The notes beneath the pieces were generated by a model, which saw only the letters and a program-made list of their open reading frames with translations, made no database searches and had not been told where the DNA came from. Below are positions 36,613 through 48,828 of a stretch of DNA of 64,000 nt, piece by piece. The position numbers and the translations under genes are program-made. Position 1 is the stretch's first letter. Every line of letters starts with the position of its first letter. Origin of the DNA: Anabas testudineus (taxonomy: Eukaryota > Chordata > Actinopteri > Anabantiformes > Anabantidae); assembly GCF_900324465.2 (NCBI RefSeq), contig NC_046614.1, positions 24,525,236 through 24,589,235 of the forward strand, given 5' to 3'.

Positions 36613-37545
36613 ATGAGTTGGGTGTCCAATCTGGTGCAAGTGATAATTGGTCCTGATCTTTCTGGGAATGGATGAAAGGGCAGCATGATAAATAGGAGAC
36701 AGGTTGTGTCTAAGGCCTCTACCTCTGTTCAGTGAGGGTTTGTTGATTGAACTTGCAAAGCTTCCCTCACCCCTCTCTCAAACCACTTGTCTTCTCTGTC
36801 CAATATGTGAACCTTATTGTCCTCAAATGAGTGTCCTTTGTCCTTTAGATGAAGGTACACAGCTGATTCAGGTCCTGAGGTGTTACTCCTCCTGTTTAGC
36901 GGCTGTTTAGTTTCTCCAATGTTCAGCTCAGAGCATTCTTCACTGCACTGGACCAGATACACTTTATTGCTTATCTTATGTTTTTGAAATCCGGTCTTTG
37001 GGGTGGACTAATCTCTGTGTCTCTGAGTGTGCTAGTGGGTTTGAAGTGCACAAGTACGCTGTGTTAACTAAAAACCCTTGTTCAGCTTCTCCAAAAACCC
37101 AGTCATGTAAGTAATGGCCAGGTTTTTGCATTGGACCTGGGACTGCGCTATTGTTCTTTTTCTGGAACTGGGTACTGCGTTGTTAAAGATCCACTTGGGG
37201 TATCCACAGATCTTGAAAGCTGTCTTTAGATGCCTGTCTTCCTTATTTTTAGTTTCTGTGGAGGTGGAGATGTTTCGCGCTCTATGTCCTGATGACTTCT
37301 AATTTGTGTTGTAGTGAATGATGGGATGATAAATAAAAGGTACTGGTCAGTTTGGGTGCGTTTCCTGTGAATCTCTATTTCCAGTCTGTTACCTGTCCCA
37401 ATGATGACCACATAGTCCAGGAAGGCCAACCAGTCGTATTTAGTGTCTTCCCTGGTGAATTTGACATTAGTGTTGACTGAGTTTATGTGATCTGTGAAAG
37501 CCTGTACCTCCTGGCTCTTGATCTTCACCTAGGGACCATCCACAT
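36613..37545 (-). mobile_element. Penelope-like retroelement fragment
   Basis: On the minus strand, bases 37528-37226 resemble the end of a Penelope-type reverse transcriptase (QAFTDHINSVNTN, VKFTREDTK, AFLDYVVIIG, THTDQYLL-like). Bases 36962-36729 resemble the GIY-YIG endonuclease (YLVQCSEECSELNIGETKQP, HLKDKGHSFEDNKVHILDRE). A 3' tail follows. The order RT then GIY-YIG is diagnostic of this class. The element is incomplete and decayed. It separates the two tandem receptor blocks. Confidence 0.75.
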
Positions 37546-37838
37546 GTAGCCCCTAGACCAGGGGTCTTTTGAGTTTGTCAGTCAAGTTTTCCACTAAACC
37601 AATTGTAAGAACTTTGAGAGATTTCAAGGTGACTTGTTTTCCAATTGAAAATGTGTATAGAAACTTAAGACGTGAACATTGTAGTGATACTATACACGTC
37701 GCGATTCATGAGTTTGGCATTACGAAAATGTGTGTCGTTGAACGTTTTTATGTCTGAACAAACTCAACAGTGTAAAGAACAAGACAGAAGAAAGGCTTTA
37801 GCGACTGAAGAGAGTATTTGTGAAATCTCATACAGTAA

Positions 37839-39528
37839 TTATAGTCTGTTATTTTCAATGTAATTTATGCTGATCTTACAAAACATATATCTTTTGAGGT
37901 ACTTCCTAAAAGTATTATCTCGTATGCCATAAATGATTGGACTAATGGATCGTGGCAAGATCTGTACTATAACATAGGTAGCAAACTGGGAGTCTGTATA
38001 ATTCTTTGGGAACCACAGCTGCAGAGCATCTTTCAGCTGGGGTGTTGCATATGAAGCCATACAAAGCAGCAGCTGAACCCCATGAAGGATGATAGTGTTT
38101 CTGGCTTTTATAGAATCTTTGCCGGCTGTTTTTGCAGTAAAGAGGATTTTGAAGTAAGTATAAAACATAGTGAACCAGACTATAACTAGAAACACTGTAT
38201 ATGTTATATCTCTCTTCTTGACAATGATGGGATTTGGGAAGACATTTTGTCTAAGGCAAAACACCTGGGAATGAAAGAAGTTAAGTGGCTCTGTAGCCAA
38301 GGTGATGAACAGGTCAGAAAGAACAGACAGCATACTTGTTATCCAAATTAATCCGATCAGCAGTATCGTTCTCTTGATAGTGCAGATCTGCAAATGACGA
38401 AGGGGAAAGCAGATGGCGATGTAGCACTCCACTGCCATGCAAGCCAGGTTCAGAGGGGTGTTTTCAGTGGTGAACGAAGTGGGCAGGATCAAGATACAGC
38501 AGACAGAAACATTGAGTTTGTAAATGGTGTAGCTGATGACAAACATTATGATAGTCAGTGTCACTTGGATCATGTCGTTGACGACCAGGTGGATGAAAAG
38601 AATGTATCGAGGACTCATGTAGAATATCTGGAAAGAATGAAGGAAAAGTGTGGCGAGGTGCTGGTTGGAATATTTATCAATTCTTTAAAGTTTAAGGTTA
38701 ATAATGACAAGTAAACTATTAAATGGGGTTAGGGAAGTTACTTAACTTTGCTAGCCACCAAAAACATTGAACTAATTCTAATTAGCAATTGTTATTGCTA
38801 AAATGTGTCAATGGTACAGCTTGTTTGTTTCTTCGCCCAGCTCCAATTGTTAATGATTTGTTATAAGGAAAATCAGCTGCCATGAACAAATCCTAACAGC
38901 AGTGGTTGAGACATAAGTAAGATCCTAGTGCTCACTGATGGTTAATTGGAGAAATGTGAGAGTTTCTCTCTGGGAAAAACGGCCCTAATAGCTAGTATCA
39001 AATTTCAGAACTCTTGCCCCTAAAATCGGGTCTTCTACAGCCTTGTTCAACCATACAGTAAGGTGAACACTGTGCCCCCTCACCAATGAGGTAGCACACT
39101 GGCTCAGTAAATCTTCTTTGTGTAATGAGAGCTAATTAACCTGGTTGTGCAGCCCTGTGCCACTGACTGAGCTGAACAGATTTAAATTATGCTTGCACAG
39201 TACAGTGCAGCAAAGAGGGTACACTACATTCAGACTGTTGGCCTAAGAATCCTTTTCATGTACCAATAGGCAATAATAACCACACTACTTCCACATCTGT
39301 CTACACTTTCCTATAGAGCTGCTGTTTAGCTTGGTATATTAATTGCTAGTGGTGACAGTACTAAAACGAATTTCAGACCTGGTGTTTGCAGAAGGTGCGA
39401 ATGAGGCTTCCATTGATGTAGTTGATGGAGATGCTGAGAACCACAACAAACACATTCTTGATCACAGCTTTAGTAAAGGAGTCTCTGTACTCCACAATCA
39501 CAGTCACATTGGTAGATGACGAGTTCAT
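37839..39528 (-). CDS. odorant receptor 131-2-like (copy H)
   Basis: Exons 39528-39379 (50 codons) and 38627-37839; intron 751 bp; 312 residues. It is the near-identical twin of copy G. Residue differences include LPTSFTTENT for LPALFTTENT, CLRQNVF for CLRQIVF, INYIENN for INYVENN, and the intact VEYRDSFTKA in exon 1. All family marks are present: ECY, KARNTIILHG, PRSISPIIYG. Its 3' flank keeps about 170 bp (around 37655-37810) that is deleted next to copy G. Its 5' intron holds an extra stretch of about 200 bp (around 40205-40415) missing from copy G. Confidence 0.88.
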
Positions 39529-39669
39529 TTCCTCAAAGCTGAAAGAAAGTGGTAAATATTCTTCAGTTGTAAAATAGTTTTAGAAATTCAAGACTACAAC
39601 AAATTACATTTAAGACAACAGTGGTTTTTAAAAGAATGTCTGTTCTAACCTGTTTGTTGATAACAAACT

Positions 39670-39909
39670 GCTGTACTTTTCTCTCTCCTCTTTCTACTCA
39701 CCCTAACCGGTCGAGGCTGGTCGGCCACCCTGATCCTGATTCTGCTGGAAGTTTTCCTCTCCACTGTGTCCTAGTGCTGCTCAGTGGGGTTTTTGGGTTT
39801 TCTATATAATTCTGTATAGAGTAAACATCTGTAAGGTCAATTCAAAATACTATAAACTGCATTGAAATGATGTGGTGAATTGGCACCATACAATTAAAAT
39901 TGAAATTAA
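39670..39909 (+). mobile_element. LINE 3' UTR/tail in the 5' intron of copy H
   Basis: Duplicate of the fragment at 35346-35585, carried along with the receptor block. Confidence 0.65.
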
Positions 39910-40547
39910 TTGAACAAAATGAAGGTCAGACATACTTTGACCAAAAGAAGAGCAGTAAACACACAGCAACATAGACGTATTGTCAAATATAGAGAAAGTC
40001 TTATTACTTCTCAATGGTGCATTTATATACAATCATATTACATTCCTATAAAACTAAACTGCAATCACCATTACATTTTTCTAGGGAACTTGCAACTACT
40101 TTAACTACTTAGAATTGTCAATAATTTGCAATATCCAAAGTATAAAACATCTAGGTTTTTATTCCCCACCAAAATATCTATATCTTGCACAACAACATCT
40201 ATTTTTGTTACAGTGGTGTTTTTTTAAGGTTAGATTTAGGCACTCACAGGGCTTGTTTAAGGATAGAAAAATATGCTTCAAGCTTTATTTGATTTTAAGG
40301 CAGACTTGAAAAGCTGGAAACCTATCGTTTAACACTTTAAAAAGAAAATACTAGGTTGTGCTTCACAGTATATGAAAAAGCTTTGAATAGTTAAATCTGG
40401 TGTTGGCAGCAGATTGATGAGCTTCATTTTGTAGATACTTCCTGATTTTGCATTAGATTTTTTCCAAATTATTTGAATGAAATAGAACACCATTAGACAT
40501 TACAGAACTGGGGATGCATAACAACAATGTGTGGGAGAAGTACTCAC

Positions 40548-40573
40548 CTCAGTCAGAAGTTAAGACCATCACC
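40548..40573 (-). promoter_or_regulatory. untranslated first exon of copy H
   Basis: Minus-strand donor CTGAG|GTGAGTACTTC, identical to the one at 36020. The upstream limit is not defined. Confidence 0.45.
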
Positions 40574-40971
40574 TCAAACATAATTATCAGTATCTTAGAA
40601 CTGCATTGATGCATTCAAATAATGGAATTAACACGCAGAGCTGTGAGATTATCCGATTCATCAGTGTCATGTTTTTTCAGCTTGTTGAAAAAGTTGGTCA
40701 GCAGAGAACAAGAACCACAAACTACCAGAGGAGAAGAGAAAATACAACAGGAACAGGCCTGTCTACGTACAACGTACATGCTTGTGTCCTGTGCAGCATT
40801 GCTAGATGACATAGACACAATATTCAGAATACAGTATAACTTTGGAAAAACCACTAACTAAAAAGATAGCTCCACTAATCTCTTAGGCTTTATATGTGAC
40901 ATGGCTGTCCCTAGATTAACTTTGTATGTGTGCAAATGTAGGTGGTCCGTGCATACAAGTGGATAGTGATT

Positions 40972-40992
40972 TTGTGTGTGTTTGTGTGTGTG

Positions 40993-41032
<40 letters not shown>
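40972..41032. repeat. (TG)n microsatellite
   Basis: A TG repeat with one interruption (ATTT) at the right end of the second duplicated block, the counterpart of 36490-36550. Confidence 0.95.
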
Positions 41033-41033
<1 letters not shown>

Positions 41034-44000
41034 ATGAAGAACCAGGATCTATGGTCGTTCTTTATACATGAATCACCGGGTTAAACTGAGACCTCGTCAG
41101 GAACACGTGTCAAATTTGGTCAGTGGAGACAAAGTTAACACCTCAGACTTGAGAAGTGCTGGACAAGGAAGTCCATCCAACTCTGGATGTGATGTGCTTA
41201 CACTAGTCATCCATTGAGATCTGGGCAGTGAGAGTGTTGATCAATACTTAGTTCTAAATCATTTCATAACACGTTCCCATGTCACCATGTCATGGGCACA
41301 AAAGAAAGAATTATCAGAGATTAAATATGTCTGTGGGTTTGCACAAGTGATTCTTGGGAAAGCTCAATTCACAAATAAAGGGATGTGTGTTTACATTAAT
41401 TTCCCTGCCACAAAGTTTCCACAATTAATGGTAGTGGGCTCAGAGTTTGCTAAATATTCCTGTAATTTCACATTTCACCTGTCATGGTTTGAGCAATTTC
41501 ACACATTTCCTTAGGACATTTGGCTGATGTTAAACCTGGGGATGATGATTTTCAGGGTCACCGTGTGGTGTAGTTGACACCCACTACAGAGTTTAAATCC
41601 AGTTTTTCTAGTCTATTTATAAAGTGGGTTTAAAGAACATACAGTTGCAAGAAAAAGTAAACTTTTTAATTTTCTGGTTTCCTTATATACTTGTCATGAA
41701 ATTACATGAAAATAAAGTCACAAATATTAATGAACATGATATAAGCTGAGTTGGTCAACTGATTTCTTAAAGTGAACTGGGTAATACTTCTCTGTGAAGG
41801 GATTTTGTTAGTTAAAGCTCACATATTCCTAATTCTCCATCCTTCTGGATTCCACCCATAAATATTACTGTAATGACTTACACTTTAATGTATTTTGCCC
41901 ACGGCCTATGTTCACCAACCTTCTACTCCAGTTGAGTCTCTTGGCTTCCTGACAGGAACAAATTAAATAATTTTAGACTTTCCAAAATATATTAAAGCAA
42001 AACTATCTAATTCCAAAGTGAAGTTTGTGATGCTTGGGGAAATATATTTGATGTTTTATATCCATTTTATTTTTAACCAGTGTCTCATCATTCAAATTAT
42101 GAAGTGCTCACAGGGTTCGGACACCGTGGAAAATTAGCTTCACACCTCAGCACTGTTCCTGGGGCAGAGACACATGTTGTCCTTGCTAGAACTGGCTTAG
42201 TAACTCCAAAGTGGTAACTGATGTGTTTGCACAAGTTTCTGCAACAATATATTTTTATTTAGACACAATCTGATTCATGTGACATTAAGGTATTATGACG
42301 GTGTACACAGGCCACACAGTGGTACTAATTTAGCCCCATTTCTCCATGGACATTCAGAACCAGAACTTCTGGTTCTTAAGCTGTATTTGTATTACCTTTG
42401 CCAAGAAGTTAAGTAAAAGACAATAAAATACTTTCCATTAAGAGCTATAGGTAGATCTATCATGTAATTTTATTGTCTCCAGGGAGTTGGCCTGCTTGCT
42501 TGTTTGTATGTTTTCACATGTGGATAGATGTTTGTCAGTGTGTGGCAGGGACTGTTTTTTACTGTTTAAATGTTAAGCAGGTTATACTGTACAATTATTA
42601 CCCAAAAAATATAATCCCATAGCCTTGTAATAAAACAATATAATTAAATATGATATGATATAATATAATATTTATAAATGACTAGATAAAATCACCCAGT
42701 GCACCGCTTCTTTCAGAAGATTTGTGACTTTCTGTCTTTCTCTTACTTGAGGAAACTTACTGTAATGAAGACTCTGTTGCACTTTCCATAGAAAGAACTT
42801 TTGGGACCTCATGACATTTTCAGTAATCCTCAGTGTATTCAGGGAGTGAGTCATGCTGCAGGACAGAGAACGAGCAGCCATCTCATCAACCCTCATTAGG
42901 CTCTGACAGTAAAGGTCAAACACTCTGGGATAGCTTGTTATGTAGCATCCAGCATCAATGAACACACACAGCATCAGAGGGATTTATTAAATATGTCTTC
43001 TGAGAGAATTTCTCATCATTGCCATTAAAACAATCTGCAATTAAGAACTTTGACTTTACTCTATTAGCTGTGATAATTAAGATGGTCATTAACTCTGAAG
43101 TGGCCTTTGAAAATGAATCAAAAACAAGTTGCAGCATACTCAGTGGAGGACTGAATGTAGTACGTTTGGGACATAAACAAGACTTTCTGAAAACAAAAAG
43201 ATAATCTATGTGGACATGATCTTTGGTTGTATCAAGAGGTAATCCTCGAGGAAAACAACTTAAATTATTTGCCCAACTTCTTTTGTCTTTAACAAACTTT
43301 TACTATCTTAGCAATTAAGAAAAACTCTACAAACTTTAGTTTAGATCTTGTTCTTGCAGTTGTTGCATCACACACACAGAACATATTGATGCCGTTTAAA
43401 ACAGCAACTTTAATTTTATGCGTTTCTTTCTCAAACATACAGTGAATTTCTATATTCCTTTAAGCTACTTATAGTTTATTATTATAATATTACTATAATA
43501 AGAGCCGTAATTATTAAAAATGATTTTACTATATTGCCATTAGTTACTTTAATTTGTCATTTTTGTGTTTTCTTCAACCAAAATAAACCACATGTCCAAT
43601 CGGATGGAAGTAGCACCATTAGCAGCAGTTTTGGTGGATTCATTTTGTTTATAAGCACAGTGACCAACAAATTCAACAGTGGCTTCAGTTTCTCCTGTGT
43701 GAGGTTCTTATTTCTTTCCTTGTTTTACTGTACATCGTTGTAAACAGAAAATGTTTAAATGTCTGACTGTTAACTGGACAAAGTAAAACCCCAGGTGACA
43801 TCTTTTAGGCTTTGGAGAAAATGTAAATGACATTTTTCAACATTTTAACAATAAAGGAATTAATCAATTAATAGTGACAAAGATAACAGGTGCATTAATT
43901 GATATTGAAACAATGATTAGTTGCAGCAGTTCTTCACATTATTTTTCACATTTCTGACATTTTATGGACCAAATGTTTGAAGTGGAAATTAATAATTTAA

Positions 44001-44844
44001 TGTAACTTTCATTTGATGTTTGAACAAAGATGTCTTGCATCATGGTGTTTTGAGAAATATGTTTAAGGTCAATATCAGTAATGACGCGCAGTAAAGAAAT
44101 CCCCATAGAGCTGCTCTTTGAACACAGAGAACACGAGTCCTTGAGGAATTAGCTCGGTATATTACGTTTGACTCATTTGCTGAATGTTTATGACCTTTAA
44201 AAATGCAAAATCCACTGGGAACCTACTGAGAGGTTTTGTCCTGGGGGTAATTATTGTTGTCAAATTAAACTGGAGTTGTTTAGAAATTCTTAATGTCACA
44301 TGTCAACAAAGAAAGTTTAGTAAAAAAATGTTTGTGACAGTTTGTAACTCACCCAGTTTCTAAAGCTAAAGTCTTTCTGCATTGTAAGCAGAATTCTAGA
44401 TTACCTTTATAGTCTGCCTAAAAACAGAGCCTCATCAAGGCTAAAGTGAGGTGTTATTTGAACATAAAATTAAATACCCAGTATTGTCTGTGGACTTGGA
44501 TGAATTACTGAACAGACGTACTTAGCACAGATGTTCTAGTTTAAGACCTTCTGACCTTTTTTTGTTCCTGAGTCCTTTGGACCTTAAATCAGCCTTTTAT
44601 TTTCTAAAGCTACTCAACTGAGTTAACAGGAGGGATTGTGATTTTAGATTCTGATTTTAAGGAGATGGTTCTTTTCTGATCATTTCTACATTTCTATTCA
44701 CTAAAAGGGTAGGTGTCATTCGTGTTACACTTCCAGTAAATCCAAAAGGCCTTTAGGTTAACAATGTTTAAAAGCCTCCAGGTTGGGCACTTTAGTTTAA
44801 CCCCAACCAGATATAACCTCACCAGGTCCCCATTATATATCATC
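41033..44844. other. gene-free stretch
   Basis: I see no supportable gene. Bases about 41640-41750 begin ACAGTTGCAAGAAAAAGT and resemble the terminal repeat of the Tc1 element at 26102, so they may be a scrap of one. A 100-residue minus-strand frame at 42974-42672 has no motif I recognise. The rest is AT-rich. Confidence 0.45.
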
Positions 44845-47262
44845 TTATATTCTTCTTCTTCTCTTTCGGCTTTTCCCATCAGGGGTCGCCACAGCGAATC
44901 ATCCTTTTCCACCTAACTCTATCATGAACATCTTCTACCCTAACATTAGCCAACCTCATGTCCTCTGTTATAACATCCATATATCTCCTCCTTGGTCGTC
45001 CTCTTGCCCTCCTGCCTGGCAGCTCCATCTCCAACATCCTTCTACCAATATACTCACTATCCCTCCTCTGAACATGTCCGAACCATCTCAGTCTGGCCTC
45101 TCTGACTTTGTCGCTAACACAGGCAACGTGAGCCGTCCCTCTGATGTACTCGTTCCTTATTCTGTCTAACCTGGTCACTCCTAAGGAGAACCTCAACATC
45201 TTCATCTCTGCTACCTCCATCTCAGCCTCTTGTTTCTGTCTCACTGCTACCGTCTCTAACCCATAGAGCAGAGCTGGTCTCACCACTGTCTTGTACACCT
45301 TTTCTTTGAGTCTTGCTGACACTCTTCTGTCACACAACACTCCTGACACTTTCCTCCACCCGCTCCAACCTGCCTGCACTCTCCTCTTCACTCTTTTCCA
45401 CACTCCCATCACACTGAACTGTTGACCCCAAGTACTTAAACTCCTGCACCTTCTTCACCTCAGCCCCCTGTAACCTAACGCTTCTAGCTTGATCCCTCTC
45501 GTTCAGACACATGTATTCTGTCTTACTACGACTGACCTTCATGCCTCTTCTTTCCAGAGCAAACCTCCACCTCTCCAGCTGTTCCTCTACCTGCTCTCTA
45601 CTCTCACTGCAAATCACAATGTCATCCGCAAACATCATTGTCCAGGGAGATTCCTGTCTGACCTCATCTGTCAGCCTGTCCATCAGCATAGCAAACAAGA
45701 AGGGACTCAAAGCTGATCCTTGGTGTAGTCCCACCTCCACCTTGAACTCCTCTGTCTGACCTACAGCACATCTCACCACCGTCATACTTCTCTCATACAT
45801 GTCCTGAACTACTCTGACGTACTTCTCTGCCACTCCTGACGACCTCATACAGTACCACAGCTCCTCCCTCGGCACCCTGTCATACGCCTTCTCTAAATCT
45901 ACAAAGACACAATGCAGCTCCTTCTGACCATCTCTGTACTTTTCCATCAACATTCTCAAAGCAAAAATGGCATCAGTGGTGATCTTACGGGGCATGAATC
46001 TATACTGCTGCTCACAAATCTCCACCTTCTTCCTAAGCCTGGCTTCCACTACTCTTTCCCACAGCTTCATTGTGTGGCTCATCAACTTTATTCCTCTGTA
46101 GTTGCTGCAGTTCTGCGTGTCACCCTTGTTCTTAAAGATCGGAACCAGAACACTTCTCCTCCATTCCTCAGGCATCTTCTCACTCTCTAGAATCCTGTTG
46201 AACAAACTGGTTAGAAACTCCACTGCTGTCTCTCCTAAGCACTTCCACACCTCCACAGGTACGTCATCAGGACCAACAGCCTTTCCACTCTTCATCCTTT
46301 TCAGAGCCTTCCTCACCTCATCCTTTCCACTCTCTGCTGTTTCCTGCTCCACAACATCAACCTCTTCCTCCCTTCTTTCCCTGTCATTTTCCTCGTTCAT
46401 CAGCTCCTCAAAATACTCCTTCCATCTTTTCTGCACACTCTCCTGGGTTGTTAGCACCTTTCCATCTCTGTCCTTAATCACCCTTACCTGTTGCACATCC
46501 TTCCCATCTCTGTCTCTCTGTCTGGCTAGCCTGTACAAGTCCTTCTCTCCTTCCTTTGTGTCTAACCTGTCATACAGCTCATCGTAAGCTTTCTGTTTGG
46601 CCTTTGCCACCTCCCTCTTCACTCTACGCTGTGCTTCCTTGTACTCCTGTCTACTTTCCTCAGTCCTTTCTACATCCCACTTCCTTCTAGCCAACCTCTT
46701 CCTCTGGACACATTCCTGTACTTCCTCATTCCACCACCAAGTGTCTTTACCTTCTTTCCTCTTTCCAGATGACACACCTAGCACCTTCCTACCTGTTTCC
46801 CTGATAATCTCTGCTGTAGTTTCCCAGTCATCTGGAAGCTCATCCTGACCACCCAGAACCTGTCTCAACTTCTGCCTGAATTCCTCACAAGTTTCTTCAT
46901 TCTTTAACTTCCACCACTTGGTCTTCTTTTCTGTCTTCCCTCTCTTCTTCTTCCTGACCTCCAGAGTCATCTTACACACCACCATGCGGTGCTGTCTGGC
47001 TACCCTCTCTCCTACCACCACTTTGCAGTCACTAACCTCTCTCAAATGACCTCGTCTACATAGGATGTAGTCCACCTGCGTACTCCTACCTCCACTCTTG
47101 TATGTCACTCTGTGTTCCTCTCTCTTCTGGAAGTAGGTGTTGACTACAGCCATTTCCATCCTCTTAGCAAAGTCCACCACCATCTGTCCTTCCAGATTCC
47201 TTTTCTTTACACCAAACCTCCTCATCACCTCTCTTGCCCTCACCAACATTCCCATTGAAGTC
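44845..47262 (-). mobile_element. RTE-clade LINE, 5'-truncated
   Basis: The minus-strand frame 47255-45330 encodes the end of the endonuclease domain (TQVDYILCRRGHL, ARQHRMVVCKMTL), a linker rich in charged residues, and a full reverse transcriptase: FVDLEKAYDRVPREELW, GLHQGSALSPFLFAMLMD, and the catalytic MMFADDIVIC. A second frame, 45412-44879, continues with the C-terminal domain (RVQAGWSGWRKVSGVLCDRR, TRLDRIRNEYIRGTAHV, RWKRMIRCGDP). The two are separated by one frameshift near 45410. Most of the endonuclease and the 5' end are missing. The 3' end is TTCGGCTTTTCCCATCAGG. It is the youngest-looking LINE in the window but cannot be autonomous. Confidence 0.9.
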
Positions 47263-48828
47263 TGTGCTGGGTGAAATAAAAGCTTTTACACATCTTGACG
47301 CTTTGCTATGTGTCTGAAGAACTTTTTATTTCTTCAGTAAACTACATTTCTAAATGAGCTGTACAGCTTATGCCAGCAATGAATGATTACTAGAATGAGA
47401 ATGTGCTGTAGTACTTAGTAGCTTATCTGCACTACTGAACTAGCTATGCTATTACATTTCTGGCTGTGCCAGGATATATGATATATATGATATAATGGAA
47501 AATGAAACACAAATACACATAATATACAATTTTGTATAATAACATCCAATTTGATGTATATTGATCTGCAAATGATGATTGTTTTCTCAATCAATTTTCT
47601 TTTGTTGGATTGTGTGATACTGAAATTCCAAAGACATAATAATCATAATAATGGTTTTAATTCCCAAAAACAACAACACATCACTCAAAAGTTAAAGGTT
47701 CACTCGTTTATTCTGTGCTGTGATACAGGGATTCATCTCAAAAATACAAAAATGTAAAAAATATACAGGTATTCAAATATAAAAGGGGAGTACATTTGTG
47801 GTAGTCTATATAAAACTTGAAGAGTTAGAAAATCCGCCATGGTTGAGGTGGTCATGAACATCTTTCACGTGGACCTGGAGGTTTTGACCCACAGTACGTG
47901 AACTTTTTTGTGTTGCACATATTTTTTTAGGGTTGTATGTATTAAGAGCAAATTACTAAGGATTTCTGTTATAACACATCATAACTTCTATAAACAAGAG
48001 ACCACAACTTTAAAGAACAGTGATACTTTATACTTCCCTTTTTTAAATCTAACCCTGTTTCCTCTTCAACAGTTCTCAAAGCTCTAAAACAAGTCAGGCC
48101 TGTGATTGAAAACTGGTTTCTACAGGAAAACAGATCATTCCTAATGAAAATAGATCAAACCAATGTGGCAGTGGTAACAACACTTCATCCTTTTAACATC
48201 TGTTTTCTTACCTCTAACTTCTTTATTTGCTATTCTACTGTTGGTAAAAAAAACAGCTATAAATACATCATATTTAACATATTTCAAGTATAAATAAAGC
48301 GCTAGGAGAACAGAAAGGTGTGAGGCTATGAGGGTGGGAAGCTAATCTTTCATGAATGTTACATTTAATATCTACAGTACAATGATTACATCACGTTCCA
48401 CCAAATGTGGAGATCATCACAGATGAAGTGTGATAATGTACATTACATGAAGGTTAATAACAAATGCTTTACAATCTCTGAAGTTATGTTTGTTGGCACA
48501 TGTAGTTTAACACTGAAAATCCCACAAGTGGAGAAGAGTGAGAAAATCTAACATTCATGTTTTATACAAGCGTCAGCTTTTCGTCTTGTAACAGCTGCTT
48601 TGTGCAGAGAAAGTTAATGTTATGGTTCTGTTCTTGTTTTTGTACTTCAGGATTTTAGTGTTCAAATGATGTACTTTACTTTATTTATACCAGATGGACA
48701 GAAGTGATTAAGTACTAGGGCTTTTTGTTTTTGTGCACTATTAAAGATCTTGTCAGGATGTGCCGTCGTCCTCCTCATTCAGCGTTTCTTCCTCTGTGGT
48801 TTTCTGTTTGCTCTTAGCAGTGACCAGA
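47263..48828. other. 3' flank/3' UTR region of matn4
   Basis: No coding sequence seen. On the minus strand a possible poly(A) signal AATAAA lies at 48680-48685, about 145 bp after the matn4 stop. Further candidates occur lower. The true transcript end is not determined. Confidence 0.4.

Noticed and set aside
36376-36686. Frames containing long His-Thr repeats
   Set aside because: Translation of the TG microsatellite.
42672-42974. 100-residue minus-strand frame between the receptors and matn4
   Set aside because: No motif recognised, no convincing splice sites or neighbours, and a frame of this length can occur by chance.
45912-46848. Several plus-strand frames of 80-160 residues, Ser/Leu rich
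   Set aside because: They are antisense to the RTE reverse-transcriptase frame.
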